DNA of 64,000 bases from Actinomycetales bacterium (GTDB taxonomy: Bacteria; Actinomycetota; Actinomycetes; Actinomycetales; Dermatophilaceae). Where the stretch lies: positions 186,001 to 250,000 of the forward strand of contig JADJTP010000003.1 of the NCBI GenBank assembly GCA_016711095.1. The letters are read 5' to 3'. The translations under genes were made by a program, and so were the position numbers. Positions 44,508 to 53,905 of this stretch are shown in pieces. Position 1 is the stretch's first letter. Each line of letters begins with the position of its first letter. Under the pieces are notes generated by a model, which was not told the origin of the DNA, searched no databases, and saw only the letters and a program-made list of their open reading frames with translations.

Positions 44508-47000
44508 TCAGCCCGTCCGCACAAGCAAGGCAACGGGCAACGACGCGAGCACGTCTGCGATCGGCAGTCCGCCGGTCGCAGCGAGATGCACCTGCCCGCT
44601 GAGCAGGTCGTGCCACTGGCCCTCGGGCATCTCGAGAACATGCTCGCCCCAGCCACCCGCTGCGGCCAGGCCCTCCACGAGTCGGGTGGCCACAGCGACA
44701 ACCTCGACTCGGCCTCTCGCCCCCCGGCCAAGAGCGATGCAATGCGGGCTCGTCGCGCCCTGCAGGAGCACCTCCGAACCGGCGCCGAACCACCCCGGGT
44801 GCGCGCGACGCAGTCGCAACGCCCGCGCGGTGACGAGCAGCTTCTCGTCGGACAGGTCGGCGGGCACGCCGCCGCCGTCGAGACGCGCCAGCCGCTCACG
44901 GCGGTCAGCGAAGTCCACACCCGCGCGATTGTCGGGGTCCACGAGGGTGCGGGTGAGCAGTTCGGTGCCCTGATAGACGTCGGGCACGCCCGGATGTATG
45001 AGCTGTAGGAGCTTCTGCCCGAGTGTGACGGCCCGGACGTGTTCGGCTGTGCGCGCCTGCCAGGCGCGCACGTGGTCGACGAGGGCTGCCGAGCCAAGCA
45101 CGCCGGCGATCGCCTCGGACAGCGCTCGCTCATAGGCGGCGTCAGGATCGTCCCAGTTCGTATGCCGCGCGGCTTCGCGGACCGCCTTGACGGCATACCC
45201 CTCGAGCCGCTCGGCAGTGATCGGCGCGGTCGCCACGAGGGTCTGCCACAACAGATAGTCGGTGGCGAGGTCGACCCCCACGCCCCGAGTGTCGGGGGTC
45301 TTCGGCCGCAGCGGGCGCACCGGCAGTGCGAGTTCGAGTGCGTGGTGCATCCACACCGACCACTCGATCGGCAGCTCACTCAGCGGAGAAAGCGCTGCCC
45401 GGGTGTCTTCGGATCGCTTGGTGTCATGCGTCGTCAGCGTCGTCATCGTCGCCGGCCACTGCTCCAACACAACAGCCGCGTTACTCACCAGCTTGTCTGG
45501 TGCAGTAGCGAATTCCCCAGGATTCCCACCGACCTCATTGAGCGCGGTGAGGTGCAGCCACCGATAGAAGGCGGTGTCCTCGATGCCTTTGGCCTGGATC
45601 GGGCCGCAGGTCTGCTGGAAGCGGACGACGAACTCACGCCGCGCCGCCTCGATCTGTGGGTGCGGCAGGCCCGCGTGCATGTCGAGGGCGAGCTCGACGA
45701 CAAGCTCGAGCACCTCGTGGTCGCCGACGTCCAACAGGTCGCGGGCCCAGGCGGCCGCGGTCCGCAGCGACTCAGTGCTCTCCGGAGTCACCGGCTCACC
45801 GAGGTGGACATAGGCGCGGTAGCGGTCCATCGACACCAGCAGCGCCGAGAGGGCTCGGCTCAACCGCTCGGGTTGCGCGTCAGCGACCGCGTCGAACCCC
45901 GCGCAGACCCTGGTGAGCAGACGCACCAATCGCGCGACCTCGGCGGCCTGGACCAGCAGCCCCTTCTGCATCTTTGCCTCGCGGGCGACCTCTTCGGCAC
46001 CGCGCGCGTCCCCGGTGAGGATCGCGTGCAGGGCGAGCAGCGGCTCGGCGCCGGACGGGTCGATGAACACGCCCCCGATCCGCTTGAGGGTGTCGTAGCC
46101 GGTGGTTCCGTCGACCGGCCAGTCTGTAGGTAGGCGCTCCTGGCCCTCGAGGATCTTCTCGACGACCAGCCATGCGCCACCGGCATCGGTCAGCGCGCCC
46201 CGCAGGTGCCGCAGATAGTCGCGTGGATCGGCGAGCCCGTCGGGGTGGTCGATCCGCAGCCCGTCGACGAGCCCAGCGCGCACAAGATCCAGGACCTCGG
46301 CATGCGTGGCGGCGAACACCGCCGGGTCCTCGACGCGCACCGCGACGAGAGTCGCCACGTTGAAGAAGCGCCGGTAGTTGAGGTCTCGGTCGCCGACCTT
46401 CCAGTACGCCAAACGCCACCACTGCGCCTCGAGCAGCTCCGGCAGCGCGAGCGCCTCCGTGCCGAGGCGCACCGGCAACTCGTGCTCGTGATAGCGCACG
46501 ACCCAGGCGTCTCCGGATGGTCCGCCGCGCTTGTCGACGGTCAGCTCCCCTGCTGCCAGCGCCTCGTCGAGATCGGTTCCGAGCAGCGGCATGAGGATCC
46601 GGCCGCCGCCGGCCGGCCAATCCACGTCGAACCACGCAGCGGACGGGCCGTCTGGTCCTTGCGCGAGCAACTGCCACAACGGAGCGTTGAGATGTGCCGG
46701 GGTCGGCAGCGACATGTGGTTCGGGACAAGGTCCAGCACCACGCCCAAGCCGTGCGCGTGCAGCGTGGCGACCATCGCCTCAAAACCGTCGCGGCCGCCG
46801 AGCTCTCGGTTGATCCGAGTGTGGTCGACCACGTCGTAGCCGTGGGTGGAGCCAGGACCGGCTTGCAGGATAGGGCTGAGATAGACGTGGCTGACCCCGA
46901 GGCTTTCCAGGTATGCCGCTTGCTCGGCCACCTGAGCGAAGCCGAACTTCGGGTGCAGTTGAAGCCGATACGTGCTCGCCGGCACCCGGGGCGAACTCAA
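44508..47000 (-). CDS. treY: Maltooligosyltrehalose synthase
   Basis: The 830-residue GH13_26 enzyme converts the reducing end of maltodextrin to a trehalose unit. The N-terminal STYRLQLHPKFGF is diagnostic, followed by GVSHVYLSPILQAGPGSTHG, VLDLVPNHMS, the nucleophile region VDGLRIDHPDGLADP and AWLVVEKILEGQE. Its partner TreZ is not in the window. The gene overlaps the glgX stop: a TTG at 47000 shares bases with TGA (TTGA). An in-frame GTG at 46985 (VPASTYRL) is an alternative start closer to the usual N-terminus. The overlap shows a glgX-treY operon that debranches glycogen and then turns the chains into trehalose. Confidence 0.9.
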   Translation of the reverse strand: MSSPRVPASTYRLQLHPKFGFAQVAEQAAYLESLGVSHVYLSPILQAGPGSTHGYDVVDHTRINRELGGRDGFEAMVATLHAHGLGVVLDLVPNHMSLPTPAHLNAPLWQLLAQGPDGPSAAWFDVDWPAGGGRILMPLLGTDLDEALAAGELTVDKRGGPSGDAWVVRYHEHELPVRLGTEALALPELLEAQWWRLAYWKVGDRDLNYRRFFNVATLVAVRVEDPAVFAATHAEVLDLVRAGLVDGLRIDHPDGLADPRDYLRHLRGALTDAGGAWLVVEKILEGQERLPTDWPVDGTTGYDTLKRIGGVFIDPSGAEPLLALHAILTGDARGAEEVAREAKMQKGLLVQAAEVARLVRLLTRVCAGFDAVADAQPERLSRALSALLVSMDRYRAYVHLGEPVTPESTESLRTAAAWARDLLDVGDHEVLELVVELALDMHAGLPHPQIEAARREFVVRFQQTCGPIQAKGIEDTAFYRWLHLTALNEVGGNPGEFATAPDKLVSNAAVVLEQWPATMTTLTTHDTKRSEDTRAALSPLSELPIEWSVWMHHALELALPVRPLRPKTPDTRGVGVDLATDYLLWQTLVATAPITAERLEGYAVKAVREAARHTNWDDPDAAYERALSEAIAGVLGSAALVDHVRAWQARTAEHVRAVTLGQKLLQLIHPGVPDVYQGTELLTRTLVDPDNRAGVDFADRRERLARLDGGGVPADLSDEKLLVTARALRLRRAHPGWFGAGSEVLLQGATSPHCIALGRGARGRVEVVAVATRLVEGLAAAGGWGEHVLEMPEGQWHDLLSGQVHLAATGGLPIADVLASLPVALLVRTG

Positions 47001-49183
47001 CCCGGGCTCCCGAGCGGGTTACGCAGCACCACCACGCTCCGGGCCTGAACCGACAAGATCTGCCCTGGCGCGAACGCCCTGGACGTGGGCGCCGCCGCCT
47101 TCCGCTTCGGCGCTGGCTTCCGTGTCGGCGCGACATCGTGCTCGGGTCCGGCCGTGTCGATCTCGACGAGCCATTCATCGCCGTAGGCGTCGGCCGGGAT
47201 GGTGAAGTCGATCGGCTCGTGGTGAGCGTTGAAGAGCACGAGGAAGGAGTCGTCGACGATCCGCTCGCCGCGCGAGTCGACCTCACGGATCGCGCTGCCG
47301 TTGAGGAAGGCCATCAGGCTCTTTGCGAAGCCGTTGGCCCAGGCAGCCTCGTCCATGTGCGTGCCGTCAGGCTCGAACCAGGCGATGTCGCCGACCTCGC
47401 TCTCGCCGCCGTGGTCGGCGCTGCCGGCAAAGAACCGCCGCCGGCGCAGGACCGGATGCGCTCGACGCAGCATGACGAGCTGACGCGTGAAGGACAGCAG
47501 GGACTGTTGGGCCTTGTCGAGCTCCCAGTCGATCCAGGCAAGCTCGTTGTCCTGGCAGTAGACGTTGTTGTTGCCCTGTTGGGTGCGGCCGAGCTCGTCA
47601 CCGTGCGCGAGCATCGGGACGCCCTGGGAGAGCAGCAAAGTGGTGAGCATGTTGCGCTGTTGACGCGCGCGCAGCGCGGTGATCTCTGGATCGTCGGTGG
47701 GGCCCTCGACTCCGCAGTTCCACGACCGGTTGTGGCTCTCGCCGTCGCGGTTGTCTTCGTGGTTGGCCTCGTTGTGTTTGTCGTTGTACGACACCAGATC
47801 AGCGAGGGTGAACCCGTCGTGGGCGACGATGAAGTTGACCGAGGCCATCGGACGGCGCCCGGAATGGGCATAAAGGTCGGAGCTGCCGGTGAACCGGCTG
47901 GCGAACTCCCCGAGGGTGGCCTGCTCGCCCCGCCAGAAGTCCCGCACGGTGTCGCGGAACTTGCCGTTCCACTCCGACCACAGCGGCGGGAAGCCGCCGA
48001 CCTGGTAGCCGCCGTCGCCGAGGTCCCACGGCTCCGCGATGAGCTTGACCTGGCTGACGACGGGGTCTTGCTGGATGAGGTCGAAGAAGGCCGACAGCTT
48101 GTCGACCTCGTGGAACTGCCTGGCGAGCGTGGCGGCCAGATCGAAACGGAAGCCGTCGACGTGCATCTCGGTCACCCAATAGCGCAGCGAGTCCATGATG
48201 AGTTGCAGGACATGGGGATTGCGCATGAGCAGCGAGTTGCCGGTGCCGGTCGTGTCGTAATAGTGCGCGAGATCGCCGGCGACGAGACGGTAGTAGGCTT
48301 CGTTGTCGATGCCTCGGAAGGCGAGTGTCGGGCCCATGTGGTTGCCCTCGGCCGTGTGGTTGTAGACGACGTCGAGGATGACCTCGATGTCGGCTTCGTG
48401 CAGGGCCTTGACCATCGTCTTGAACTCGGCGACCTGCTCACCGCGGCTGCCGCGGGCGGCATACGCGTTGTGCGGCGCGAGGAAACCGATCGTGTTGTAG
48501 CCCCAGTAGTTGCGCAGCCCCTGGTCGAGCAGGTTGAAGTCCTGCACGAACTGGTGCACGGGCATGAGCTCGATCGCGGTGACGCCGAGATCGGACAGGT
48601 GGGCGATCGTCGCCGGGTGAGCGATGCCGGCATAGGTGCCCCGGATCTGCTCCGGGACACCCGGGTGCAGCCGTGTCAGGCCCATGACGTGCGCCTCGTA
48701 GAACACGGTCTCGTGATAGGAGTGCCCCGGCGCACGGTCCTTGCCCCAGTCGAAATAGGGGTTGACCACGACAGACAGCAACGTGTGGCCCAGGCTGTCC
48801 TCGGTTTGGGGATTCTGGGACAGACCCCCCTCGGCGTCGGCGAAGTCGTAGCCGAACAGCGACGGGTGCCCGGGCATCTGCCCGTCGAAAGCCTTGGCGT
48901 ACGGGTCGAGCAGCAGCTTGGCGGGGTTACAGCGGGAGCCTTCGGCCGGGTCGTACGGGCCGTGCACGCGATAGCCGTAGCGCTGGCCAGGCTGCACCGC
49001 GGGCAGGTAGACGTGCCAGATGAACGCGTCGCACTCGGGCATGTCGACCCGAGTCTCGGCCCCGTCGTCGTCGATGAGGCACAACTGCACGGCGGTCGCC
49101 GCCTCGGAGAACAGGGCGAAGTTGACCCCGGAGCCGTCGTAGGTCGCTCCGAATGGATAGGGTTTTCCGGGCCAGATCTGCAT
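46997..49183 (-). CDS. glgX: Glycogen debranching enzyme
   Basis: The 728-residue isoamylase-type GH13_11 enzyme cleaves alpha-1,6 branches of phosphorylase-trimmed glycogen. It begins with a carbohydrate-binding module (GKPYPFGATYDGSGVNFALF). Catalytic blocks are ELMPVHQFVQDF, VVYNHTAEGN, the nucleophile in VDGFRFDLAATLAR, the acid/base in VKLIAEPWDLG and FIVAHDGFTLADLVSY. A charged Lys/Arg/Ala-rich insert lies near the C-terminus (RKPAPKRKAAAPTS). AAAGGTG precedes the ATG at 49183, chosen over a longer frame. Its stop overlaps the treY start, so both are translated together. Confidence 0.93.
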   Translation of the reverse strand: MQIWPGKPYPFGATYDGSGVNFALFSEAATAVQLCLIDDDGAETRVDMPECDAFIWHVYLPAVQPGQRYGYRVHGPYDPAEGSRCNPAKLLLDPYAKAFDGQMPGHPSLFGYDFADAEGGLSQNPQTEDSLGHTLLSVVVNPYFDWGKDRAPGHSYHETVFYEAHVMGLTRLHPGVPEQIRGTYAGIAHPATIAHLSDLGVTAIELMPVHQFVQDFNLLDQGLRNYWGYNTIGFLAPHNAYAARGSRGEQVAEFKTMVKALHEADIEVILDVVYNHTAEGNHMGPTLAFRGIDNEAYYRLVAGDLAHYYDTTGTGNSLLMRNPHVLQLIMDSLRYWVTEMHVDGFRFDLAATLARQFHEVDKLSAFFDLIQQDPVVSQVKLIAEPWDLGDGGYQVGGFPPLWSEWNGKFRDTVRDFWRGEQATLGEFASRFTGSSDLYAHSGRRPMASVNFIVAHDGFTLADLVSYNDKHNEANHEDNRDGESHNRSWNCGVEGPTDDPEITALRARQQRNMLTTLLLSQGVPMLAHGDELGRTQQGNNNVYCQDNELAWIDWELDKAQQSLLSFTRQLVMLRRAHPVLRRRRFFAGSADHGGESEVGDIAWFEPDGTHMDEAAWANGFAKSLMAFLNGSAIREVDSRGERIVDDSFLVLFNAHHEPIDFTIPADAYGDEWLVEIDTAGPEHDVAPTRKPAPKRKAAAPTSRAFAPGQILSVQARSVVVLRNPLGSPG

Positions 49184-49267
49184 CGTCACCTTTGCTTGGC
49201 GTCGCTCTCGGACGGGGGGCACCCCGTCCGCTCGGCATTATCCTGCCAGCGCCATCCGCTGTCGTGC

Positions 49268-50230
49268 TCAGGTGAGATGGGCGACCACGTCATCGGCGGC
49301 GGCATACGGGTCGCTGCTGCCGGCCACGACGGCGGCCGCGTGTTCGGCGATCCCGTGTCCGGCCCGCAGGTCACCCATCCGGGCCCGCAGGGCTCCGACC
49401 GCGATGGCTTCGATCTCGTCAGCCGCGCGCCGCAGCCGGCGGGTATGCCGTGCTCCCGTCTCGTCGAGCCACGCGTCGTGCTTGTCGATGGCCTCCATGA
49501 CCTCCGGGATCCCTTCGCCGCGGGATGCGACGGTCTTGAGGACCGGCGGGCGCCACAGGTGCGGCTGCGTGCGGTCGCCCAGGGAGATCATGTGCCGCAG
49601 GTCCCGCACGGTGGCGTCGGCACCGTCGCGGTCGGCCTTGTTGACCACGAAGACGTCGCCGATCTCCAGGATGCCGGCCTTGGCGGCCTGGATTCCGTCG
49701 CCCATCCCGGGGGCGAGCAGGACGATCGTCGTGTCGGCCAGCCCGGCGATCTCGACCTCCGACTGCCCGACCCCGACGGTCTCGACGAGGATGATCTCGC
49801 AGCCGGCCGCGTCCAGCACCCGGATGGCTTGCGGTGTCGTCCAGGAGAGCCCGCCGAGGTGGCCACGGGAGGCCATCGACCGGATGTAGACCTCCGGGTC
49901 GAGGGCGTGCTCCTGCATCCGCACCCGGTCACCGAGCAGCGCTCCCCCGGAGAACGGCGAGGACGGGTCGACGGCGAGGATGCCTACCCGCTTGTTCCGA
50001 GCGCGGAACGCTGCGACGAGGGCACTCGTCGAGGTCGACTTGCCGACCCCGGGCGAGCCGGTCAAGCCGATGACATGCGCTGATCCGGTGTGCGGGGCGA
50101 GCACCGCCATGACCTCGCGCAGCGCGGGATGGCCGTCCTCGACGAGGGAGATGAGCCGGGCGACGGCGCGGGGAGCGCCAGACCGGGCCGCGGTGACGAG
50201 CGCCGGGACGTCGACGGAGCGGGGCGGCAT
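49268..50230 (-). CDS. meaB: MeaB, GTPase chaperone of B12-dependent acyl-CoA mutases
   Basis: The 320-residue G3E GTPase has the P-loop GLTGSPGVGKSTSTSAL (about residues 54-70), switch region LAVDPSSPFSGGALLGDRVRM, the Walker B-like EIILVETVGVGQSE and the guanine-specificity NKAD. MeaB loads adenosylcobalamin into, and protects, methylmalonyl- or isobutyryl-CoA mutase. The only mutase subunit in the window is the IcmA-like one at 41024-42766, so MeaB may serve it or other mutases elsewhere. The ATG at 50230 lies in a CGGCATAC word; no strong ribosome-binding site is seen. A GTATGCCG-based hairpin separates it from the upstream thiolase gene. Confidence 0.92.
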   Translation of the reverse strand: MPPRSVDVPALVTAARSGAPRAVARLISLVEDGHPALREVMAVLAPHTGSAHVIGLTGSPGVGKSTSTSALVAAFRARNKRVGILAVDPSSPFSGGALLGDRVRMQEHALDPEVYIRSMASRGHLGGLSWTTPQAIRVLDAAGCEIILVETVGVGQSEVEIAGLADTTIVLLAPGMGDGIQAAKAGILEIGDVFVVNKADRDGADATVRDLRHMISLGDRTQPHLWRPPVLKTVASRGEGIPEVMEAIDKHDAWLDETGARHTRRLRRAADEIEAIAVGALRARMGDLRAGHGIAEHAAAVVAGSSDPYAAADDVVAHLT

Positions 50231-50287
50231 ACCGGCCTCTCGAGGATGCGGATCGGGGGCTACGCGGGGAGCTGGGTCAGGACGAGA

Positions 50288-50336
50288 GTATGCCGCGCGG
50301 CGCCCCTCCCGGGGGAGGGGTCGTGGCGCGGCATAC
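50288..50336. terminator. Hairpin built from an inverted GTATGCCG pair
   Basis: GTATGCCGCGC (50288-50298) pairs with GCGCGGCATAC (50326-50336), and inside it CCCCTCCC (50303-50310) pairs with GGGAGGGG. It lies between the thiolase stop and the meaB start, both read on the minus strand, and would end the thiolase transcript. Confidence 0.7.
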
Positions 50337-50393
50337 CGTGTCCGGAGACGAACCGGGAACGGGTGAGCGTTCCAGGGCCCTCGTGGGCGAGGG

Positions 50394-51590
50394 TCAGGCG
50401 GAGGGGACGCGGATGATCAGTGCGTCGCCTTGGCCGCCGCCGCCGCACAAAGCCGCCGCGCCGACGCCACCGCCGCGGCGCTTGAGCTCAAGCGCCAGGT
50501 GCAGGACGATCCGGGCGCCGGACATGCCGACCGGGTGACCCACGGCGATGGCCCCGCCGTTGACGTTGACCTTGTCGGGGTCCACCCCGAGTTCCTTGGT
50601 CGAGGCCAACCCGACCGCGGCGAACGCCTCGTTGAGCTCGAGCAGGTCCAGGTCAGCCGGCTCGATGCCTTCCTTGGCGCAGGCCTTCCTGACCGCGTGG
50701 GCCGGCTGAGACTGCAGGGTGGAGTCAGGACCGGCGACCCAGCCGGCGGCCCCGATCTCGGCAAGCCAGGGCAGTCCGAGCGCTTCGGCCTTCGCCTTGC
50801 TCATGACGACCACGGCGGCTGCACCGTCGGAGATCTGCGAGGCGCTACCGGCGGTGATCGTGCCGTCCTTGCGGAAGGCAGGGCGCAACGCGGAAAGCGA
50901 ATCCGCCGTGGTGGCGGCACGCACGCCTTCGTCGCTCTTGAACATGACCGGGTCGCCCTTGCGCTGCGGGATCGCGATCGCGACGACCTCGTCGTCGAAG
51001 AGGCCGTCCTTCCAGGCCTTCGCCGCGAGCTGGTGGCTGCGGGCGGAGAACTCGTCCTGCTCGGCGCGGGTGAACTCGCGGTCGCCGGAGTTGGCCGCCT
51101 CGGTGAGGTTGCCCATCCCCTGGTCGGTGTAGACGTCGAACAACGCGTCGTAGTCCATGTGGTCGCGCATCTTGACCGTGCCGTACTTGAAGCCCTCGCG
51201 GCTCTTCTCCAGCAGATGCGGAGCGTTGGTCATCGACTCCATGCCGCCGGCGACGACCACCTCGCACTCGCCCGAGCGGATGAGCTGGTCGGCGGTGGCG
51301 ATGGCGTTGATGCCCGACAGGCAGACCTTGTTGACGGTGATGGCGGGGACGTCCATGGGGATGCCGCCCTTGACGGCGGCCTGGCGGGCGGTGACCTGAC
51401 CGCAGCCGGCCTGCAGGACGTGACCCATGACGACGTAGTCGACCTGGTCGCCGGTGATCCCGGCCTTCTCCAGCGCGCCCTTGATGGCGAACCCGCCGAG
51501 GTCGGTCGCGGAGAAGTCCTTGAGCGAGCCGAGCAGGCGACCCATGCCGGTGCGGGCACCGGCGACGATGACCGAGGTGTTCGAGCTCAT
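50394..51590 (-). CDS. Acetyl-CoA C-acetyltransferase (thiolase)
   Basis: The 398-residue thiolase joins or splits acetoacetyl-CoA and acetyl-CoA. The nucleophilic cysteine is in NKVCLSGINA (near residue 88), the second-site motif GHPVGMSGARIVLHL contains the catalytic histidine, and ALCGGGGQGDALII holds the proton-donating cysteine. In this context it can feed acetoacetyl-CoA into the crotonyl-CoA route with the 3-hydroxyacyl-CoA dehydrogenase (59742-61520) and Ccr (52433-53785). GGAGG lies eight bases before the ATG at 51590; codons further upstream are not protein-like. It is divergent from the epimerase gene. Confidence 0.92.
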   Translation of the reverse strand: MSSNTSVIVAGARTGMGRLLGSLKDFSATDLGGFAIKGALEKAGITGDQVDYVVMGHVLQAGCGQVTARQAAVKGGIPMDVPAITVNKVCLSGINAIATADQLIRSGECEVVVAGGMESMTNAPHLLEKSREGFKYGTVKMRDHMDYDALFDVYTDQGMGNLTEAANSGDREFTRAEQDEFSARSHQLAAKAWKDGLFDDEVVAIAIPQRKGDPVMFKSDEGVRAATTADSLSALRPAFRKDGTITAGSASQISDGAAAVVVMSKAKAEALGLPWLAEIGAAGWVAGPDSTLQSQPAHAVRKACAKEGIEPADLDLLELNEAFAAVGLASTKELGVDPDKVNVNGGAIAVGHPVGMSGARIVLHLALELKRRGGGVGAAALCGGGGQGDALIIRVPSA

Positions 51591-51730
51591 TGTGCAGCCT
51601 CCAGGAAGCGGGTCAGGCGGAGTCGGATGTCCGTTCACTCTAACCGTGGCGTGCTCCCGCGGATCGGGATGCCGGGGTGCCGCTCGCCACAGTGCGAGCA
51701 CTCATCGCCACCGCGGGTATGCCGTGCGCG

Positions 51731-51736
51731 TAGGCT
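51731..51736 (+). promoter_or_regulatory. Leaderless -10 element of the epimerase gene (TAGGCT)
   Basis: TAGGCT ends seven bases before the ATG at 51744, with no ribosome-binding site. Confidence 0.55.
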
Positions 51737-51743
51737 CGTGACC

Positions 51744-52178
51744 ATGGACGCCACGCTCTTCACGATGATCGACCACGTCGGCATCGCCGTGCCCGACCTT
51801 GACGTCGCGGTCGCCTTCTATCGGGACACCTACGGGATGACCCTGCTGCACGAGGAGGTCAACCAGGAGCAGGGAGTACGCGAGGCGATGATGGCCGTCG
51901 GCGCTTCGGGGTCGTGCATTCAGTTGCTCGCGCCACTGTCGCCGGAGTCGACCATCGCGAAGTTCCTGGACCGCTCCGGCCCGGGCATCCAGCAGATGGC
52001 TTATCGGGTCCAGGACATCGACGCGGTCTGCGGGACGTTGCGCGAGCGCGGGGTGCGGCTGCTCTATGACGTGCCGAAACGGGGCACGAGCAACAGCCGG
52101 GTCAACTTCATCCACCCCAAGGATGCCGGCGGGGTGCTCGTCGAGCTCGTCGAACCGGCTGCCGGGGCTCAGCACTGA
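51744..52178 (+). CDS. mce: Methylmalonyl-CoA (ethylmalonyl-CoA) epimerase
   Basis: This 144-residue VOC-fold enzyme interconverts the 2R and 2S epimers of methylmalonyl-CoA, and in many bacteria ethylmalonyl-CoA. It begins TMIDHVGIAVPDLDVAVAFY, the metal-binding start of the family, continues EGVREAMM-like QGVREAMMAVGASGSCIQLL, and has the second-module histidine and the closing glutamate in GGVLVELVEP. Ccr, which makes (2S)-ethylmalonyl-CoA, is encoded 255 bases downstream in the same direction, so the pair fits ethylmalonyl-CoA formation. The message is probably leaderless. A short sequence around its stop codon is duplicated downstream. Confidence 0.88.
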   Translation: MDATLFTMIDHVGIAVPDLDVAVAFYRDTYGMTLLHEEVNQEQGVREAMMAVGASGSCIQLLAPLSPESTIAKFLDRSGPGIQQMAYRVQDIDAVCGTLRERGVRLLYDVPKRGTSNSRVNFIHPKDAGGVLVELVEPAAGAQH

Positions 52179-52219
52179 TCGGGAACTTTTCGAGAACCGA
52201 GCGAGCACTGATCGAGAAC
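52171..52219. repeat. Short direct repeat spanning the epimerase stop codon
   Basis: AGCACTGATCGGGAAC (52171-52186) includes the stop TGA and recurs as AGCACTGATCGAGAAC at 52204-52219, with 15 of 16 bases identical. Confidence 0.75.
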
Positions 52220-52432
52220 TGAGCGAGCACGGGCGTGCGACGAGAGCAGCGTCGTCGTCGGCCTTCTTCGGCCGGCGCGACGCGGGTGAGCAAGCTCATG
52301 AGCAAGGCCCGGATCAGCTCCGTGCCTTTCGGTTACGGTCTGACAAGAGCGCCGACTTCCGTGGGGGCGCCGTGAACTTCCCACGGTCCTGCAGGCCCCG
52401 GGCGCTGCTGCCCACGCAGAGAGGACACTGAC

Positions 52433-53785
52433 ATGACCAAGGAACTCTACGACCTCGGTGAGCTGCCGCCCCTGGGCGAGGTCCCGGCGACGATGCACGC
52501 GTGGCTGATCCGTCCTGAGCGGTACGGACCCCCGATGCAGGCCTTCCAGAAGGAGATCGTCGACGTCCCGGCCATCGCCGACGACGAAGTGCTCGTCTAC
52601 GTCATGGCCGCCGGCATCAACTACAACAACGTCTGGGCCGGTCTGGGCATCCCCGTGGACGTCGTCGGGGCCCGCAACAAGGCCCTCGCGCGCGGCGACC
52701 AGGGTGAACCCGAGCCCTTCCACATCGGCGGCAGCGACGCCTCGGGCATCGTCTACCAGGTCGGCAAGGACGTGACCAACGTCAAGGTCGGCGACGAAGT
52801 CGTCGTCCACTGCGGCCGGTGGGACCGTAACTGCCCGACGGTCACGCGTGGCGGTGACCCGATGTACTCGCCGACCTTCCGCATCTGGGGCTACGAGACG
52901 AACTTCGGAAGCTTCGCCCAGTTCACCCGAGTCCAAGGCCAGCAGTGCATGCCCAAGCCCAAGCACCTCACGTGGGAAGCTGCGTCGGCCTACACCCTCG
53001 TCGCGGCGACCGCGTGGCGGATGTTGCACGGCTGGAGCGAGAACTCCGTCAAGGAGGGCGATGTCGCGCTCATCTGGGGCGGCGCCGGCGGGCTGGGCTC
53101 AATGGCCATCCAGATCGCCAAGGCAGCCGGCGCCACGCCCGTCGCCGTCGTCTCCGGCGAGGACAAGTTCGACTACTGCATGAAGCTGGGTGCCAAGGGG
53201 TGCATCAACCGTAACGATTTCGACCACTGGGGGATGCTTCCGCACTGGAAGGACGACGCGGCATACGGGGCCTGGCTCAAGGGCGCGCGGAAGTTCGGGT
53301 CGGCCATCTGGGAGGTCCTCGGCGAGCGCCGGGCCCCGAATATCGTCTTCGAGCACCCGGGAGAGAACACCATCCCCAGCTCGGTCTTCGTCTGCGACAC
53401 CGGCGGCATGGTCGTCGTCTGCGCCGGCACGACGGGCTTCAACGCGACGGCCGATCTGCGCTACCTCTGGATGCGCCAGAAGCGGCTGCAGGGCTCGCAC
53501 TTCGCCAATGCTGTGCAAGCCAACCAGATGAACCAGTTGGCGCTGGCCGGCCGGCTCGACCCCTGCCTGTCGCAGGCGTTCACGTATGACGAGATCCCTG
53601 TCGCGCACGACCTCATGTATCGGAACAAGCACCCGCACGGAAACATGGCCGTCCTCGTCGGCGCGCCGGACTTCGGCCTCGGCGCCACCACCGAGCCGCC
53701 GATGGCGATGCCGCACCCGACACTGCCGGATGGGGACGAGCACACGACGCCCCGCGCTGAGCCGCAACCCTGGGCCGCTGACTGA
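52433..53785 (+). CDS. ccr: Crotonyl-CoA carboxylase/reductase
   Basis: The 450-residue medium-chain dehydrogenase-fold enzyme reductively carboxylates crotonyl-CoA to ethylmalonyl-CoA using NADPH and CO2. The CO2-pocket residues known for the family are present: Asn in GINYNNVWAGLG, Glu in WGYETNFGSFAQF and His in LQGSHFANA. The NADPH-binding glycine motif is IWGGAGGLGSMAIQIAKAAGA. GAGAGGA precedes the ATG at 52433. Ccr defines the ethylmalonyl-CoA pathway for acetyl-CoA assimilation and also supplies ethylmalonyl-CoA for polyketides; dedicated later pathway genes are not in the window, so either role is possible. Its stop codon lies in a 20-bp tandem duplication. Confidence 0.95.
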   Translation: MTKELYDLGELPPLGEVPATMHAWLIRPERYGPPMQAFQKEIVDVPAIADDEVLVYVMAAGINYNNVWAGLGIPVDVVGARNKALARGDQGEPEPFHIGGSDASGIVYQVGKDVTNVKVGDEVVVHCGRWDRNCPTVTRGGDPMYSPTFRIWGYETNFGSFAQFTRVQGQQCMPKPKHLTWEAASAYTLVAATAWRMLHGWSENSVKEGDVALIWGGAGGLGSMAIQIAKAAGATPVAVVSGEDKFDYCMKLGAKGCINRNDFDHWGMLPHWKDDAAYGAWLKGARKFGSAIWEVLGERRAPNIVFEHPGENTIPSSVFVCDTGGMVVVCAGTTGFNATADLRYLWMRQKRLQGSHFANAVQANQMNQLALAGRLDPCLSQAFTYDEIPVAHDLMYRNKHPHGNMAVLVGAPDFGLGATTEPPMAMPHPTLPDGDEHTTPRAEPQPWAAD

Positions 53786-53808
53786 GCGCCTGGGCCGCTG
53801 ACTGAGCG
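53769..53808. repeat. 20-bp tandem duplication across the ccr stop codon
   Basis: CCTGGGCCGCTGACTGAGCG occurs twice without a gap (53769-53788 and 53789-53808). The ccr stop TGA is in the first copy, and the second copy repeats it. Confidence 0.9.
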
Positions 53809-53905
53809 CGGCGGCCCAGACCCGCGCGGGCGCAGGGCGGGCTAAGCGGCATCGGCGCAGGCCGCGAGCGCCGGGCTAGGCTTTGGCCCGGAGGTGGTGA
53901 GCAAC

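Noticed and set aside
46913..50083. A 1,056-codon open frame antisense to glgX and meaB
   Set aside because: The sense strand encodes clear GlgX and MeaB; the antisense product is Val/Asp/Gly-rich noise without motifs.
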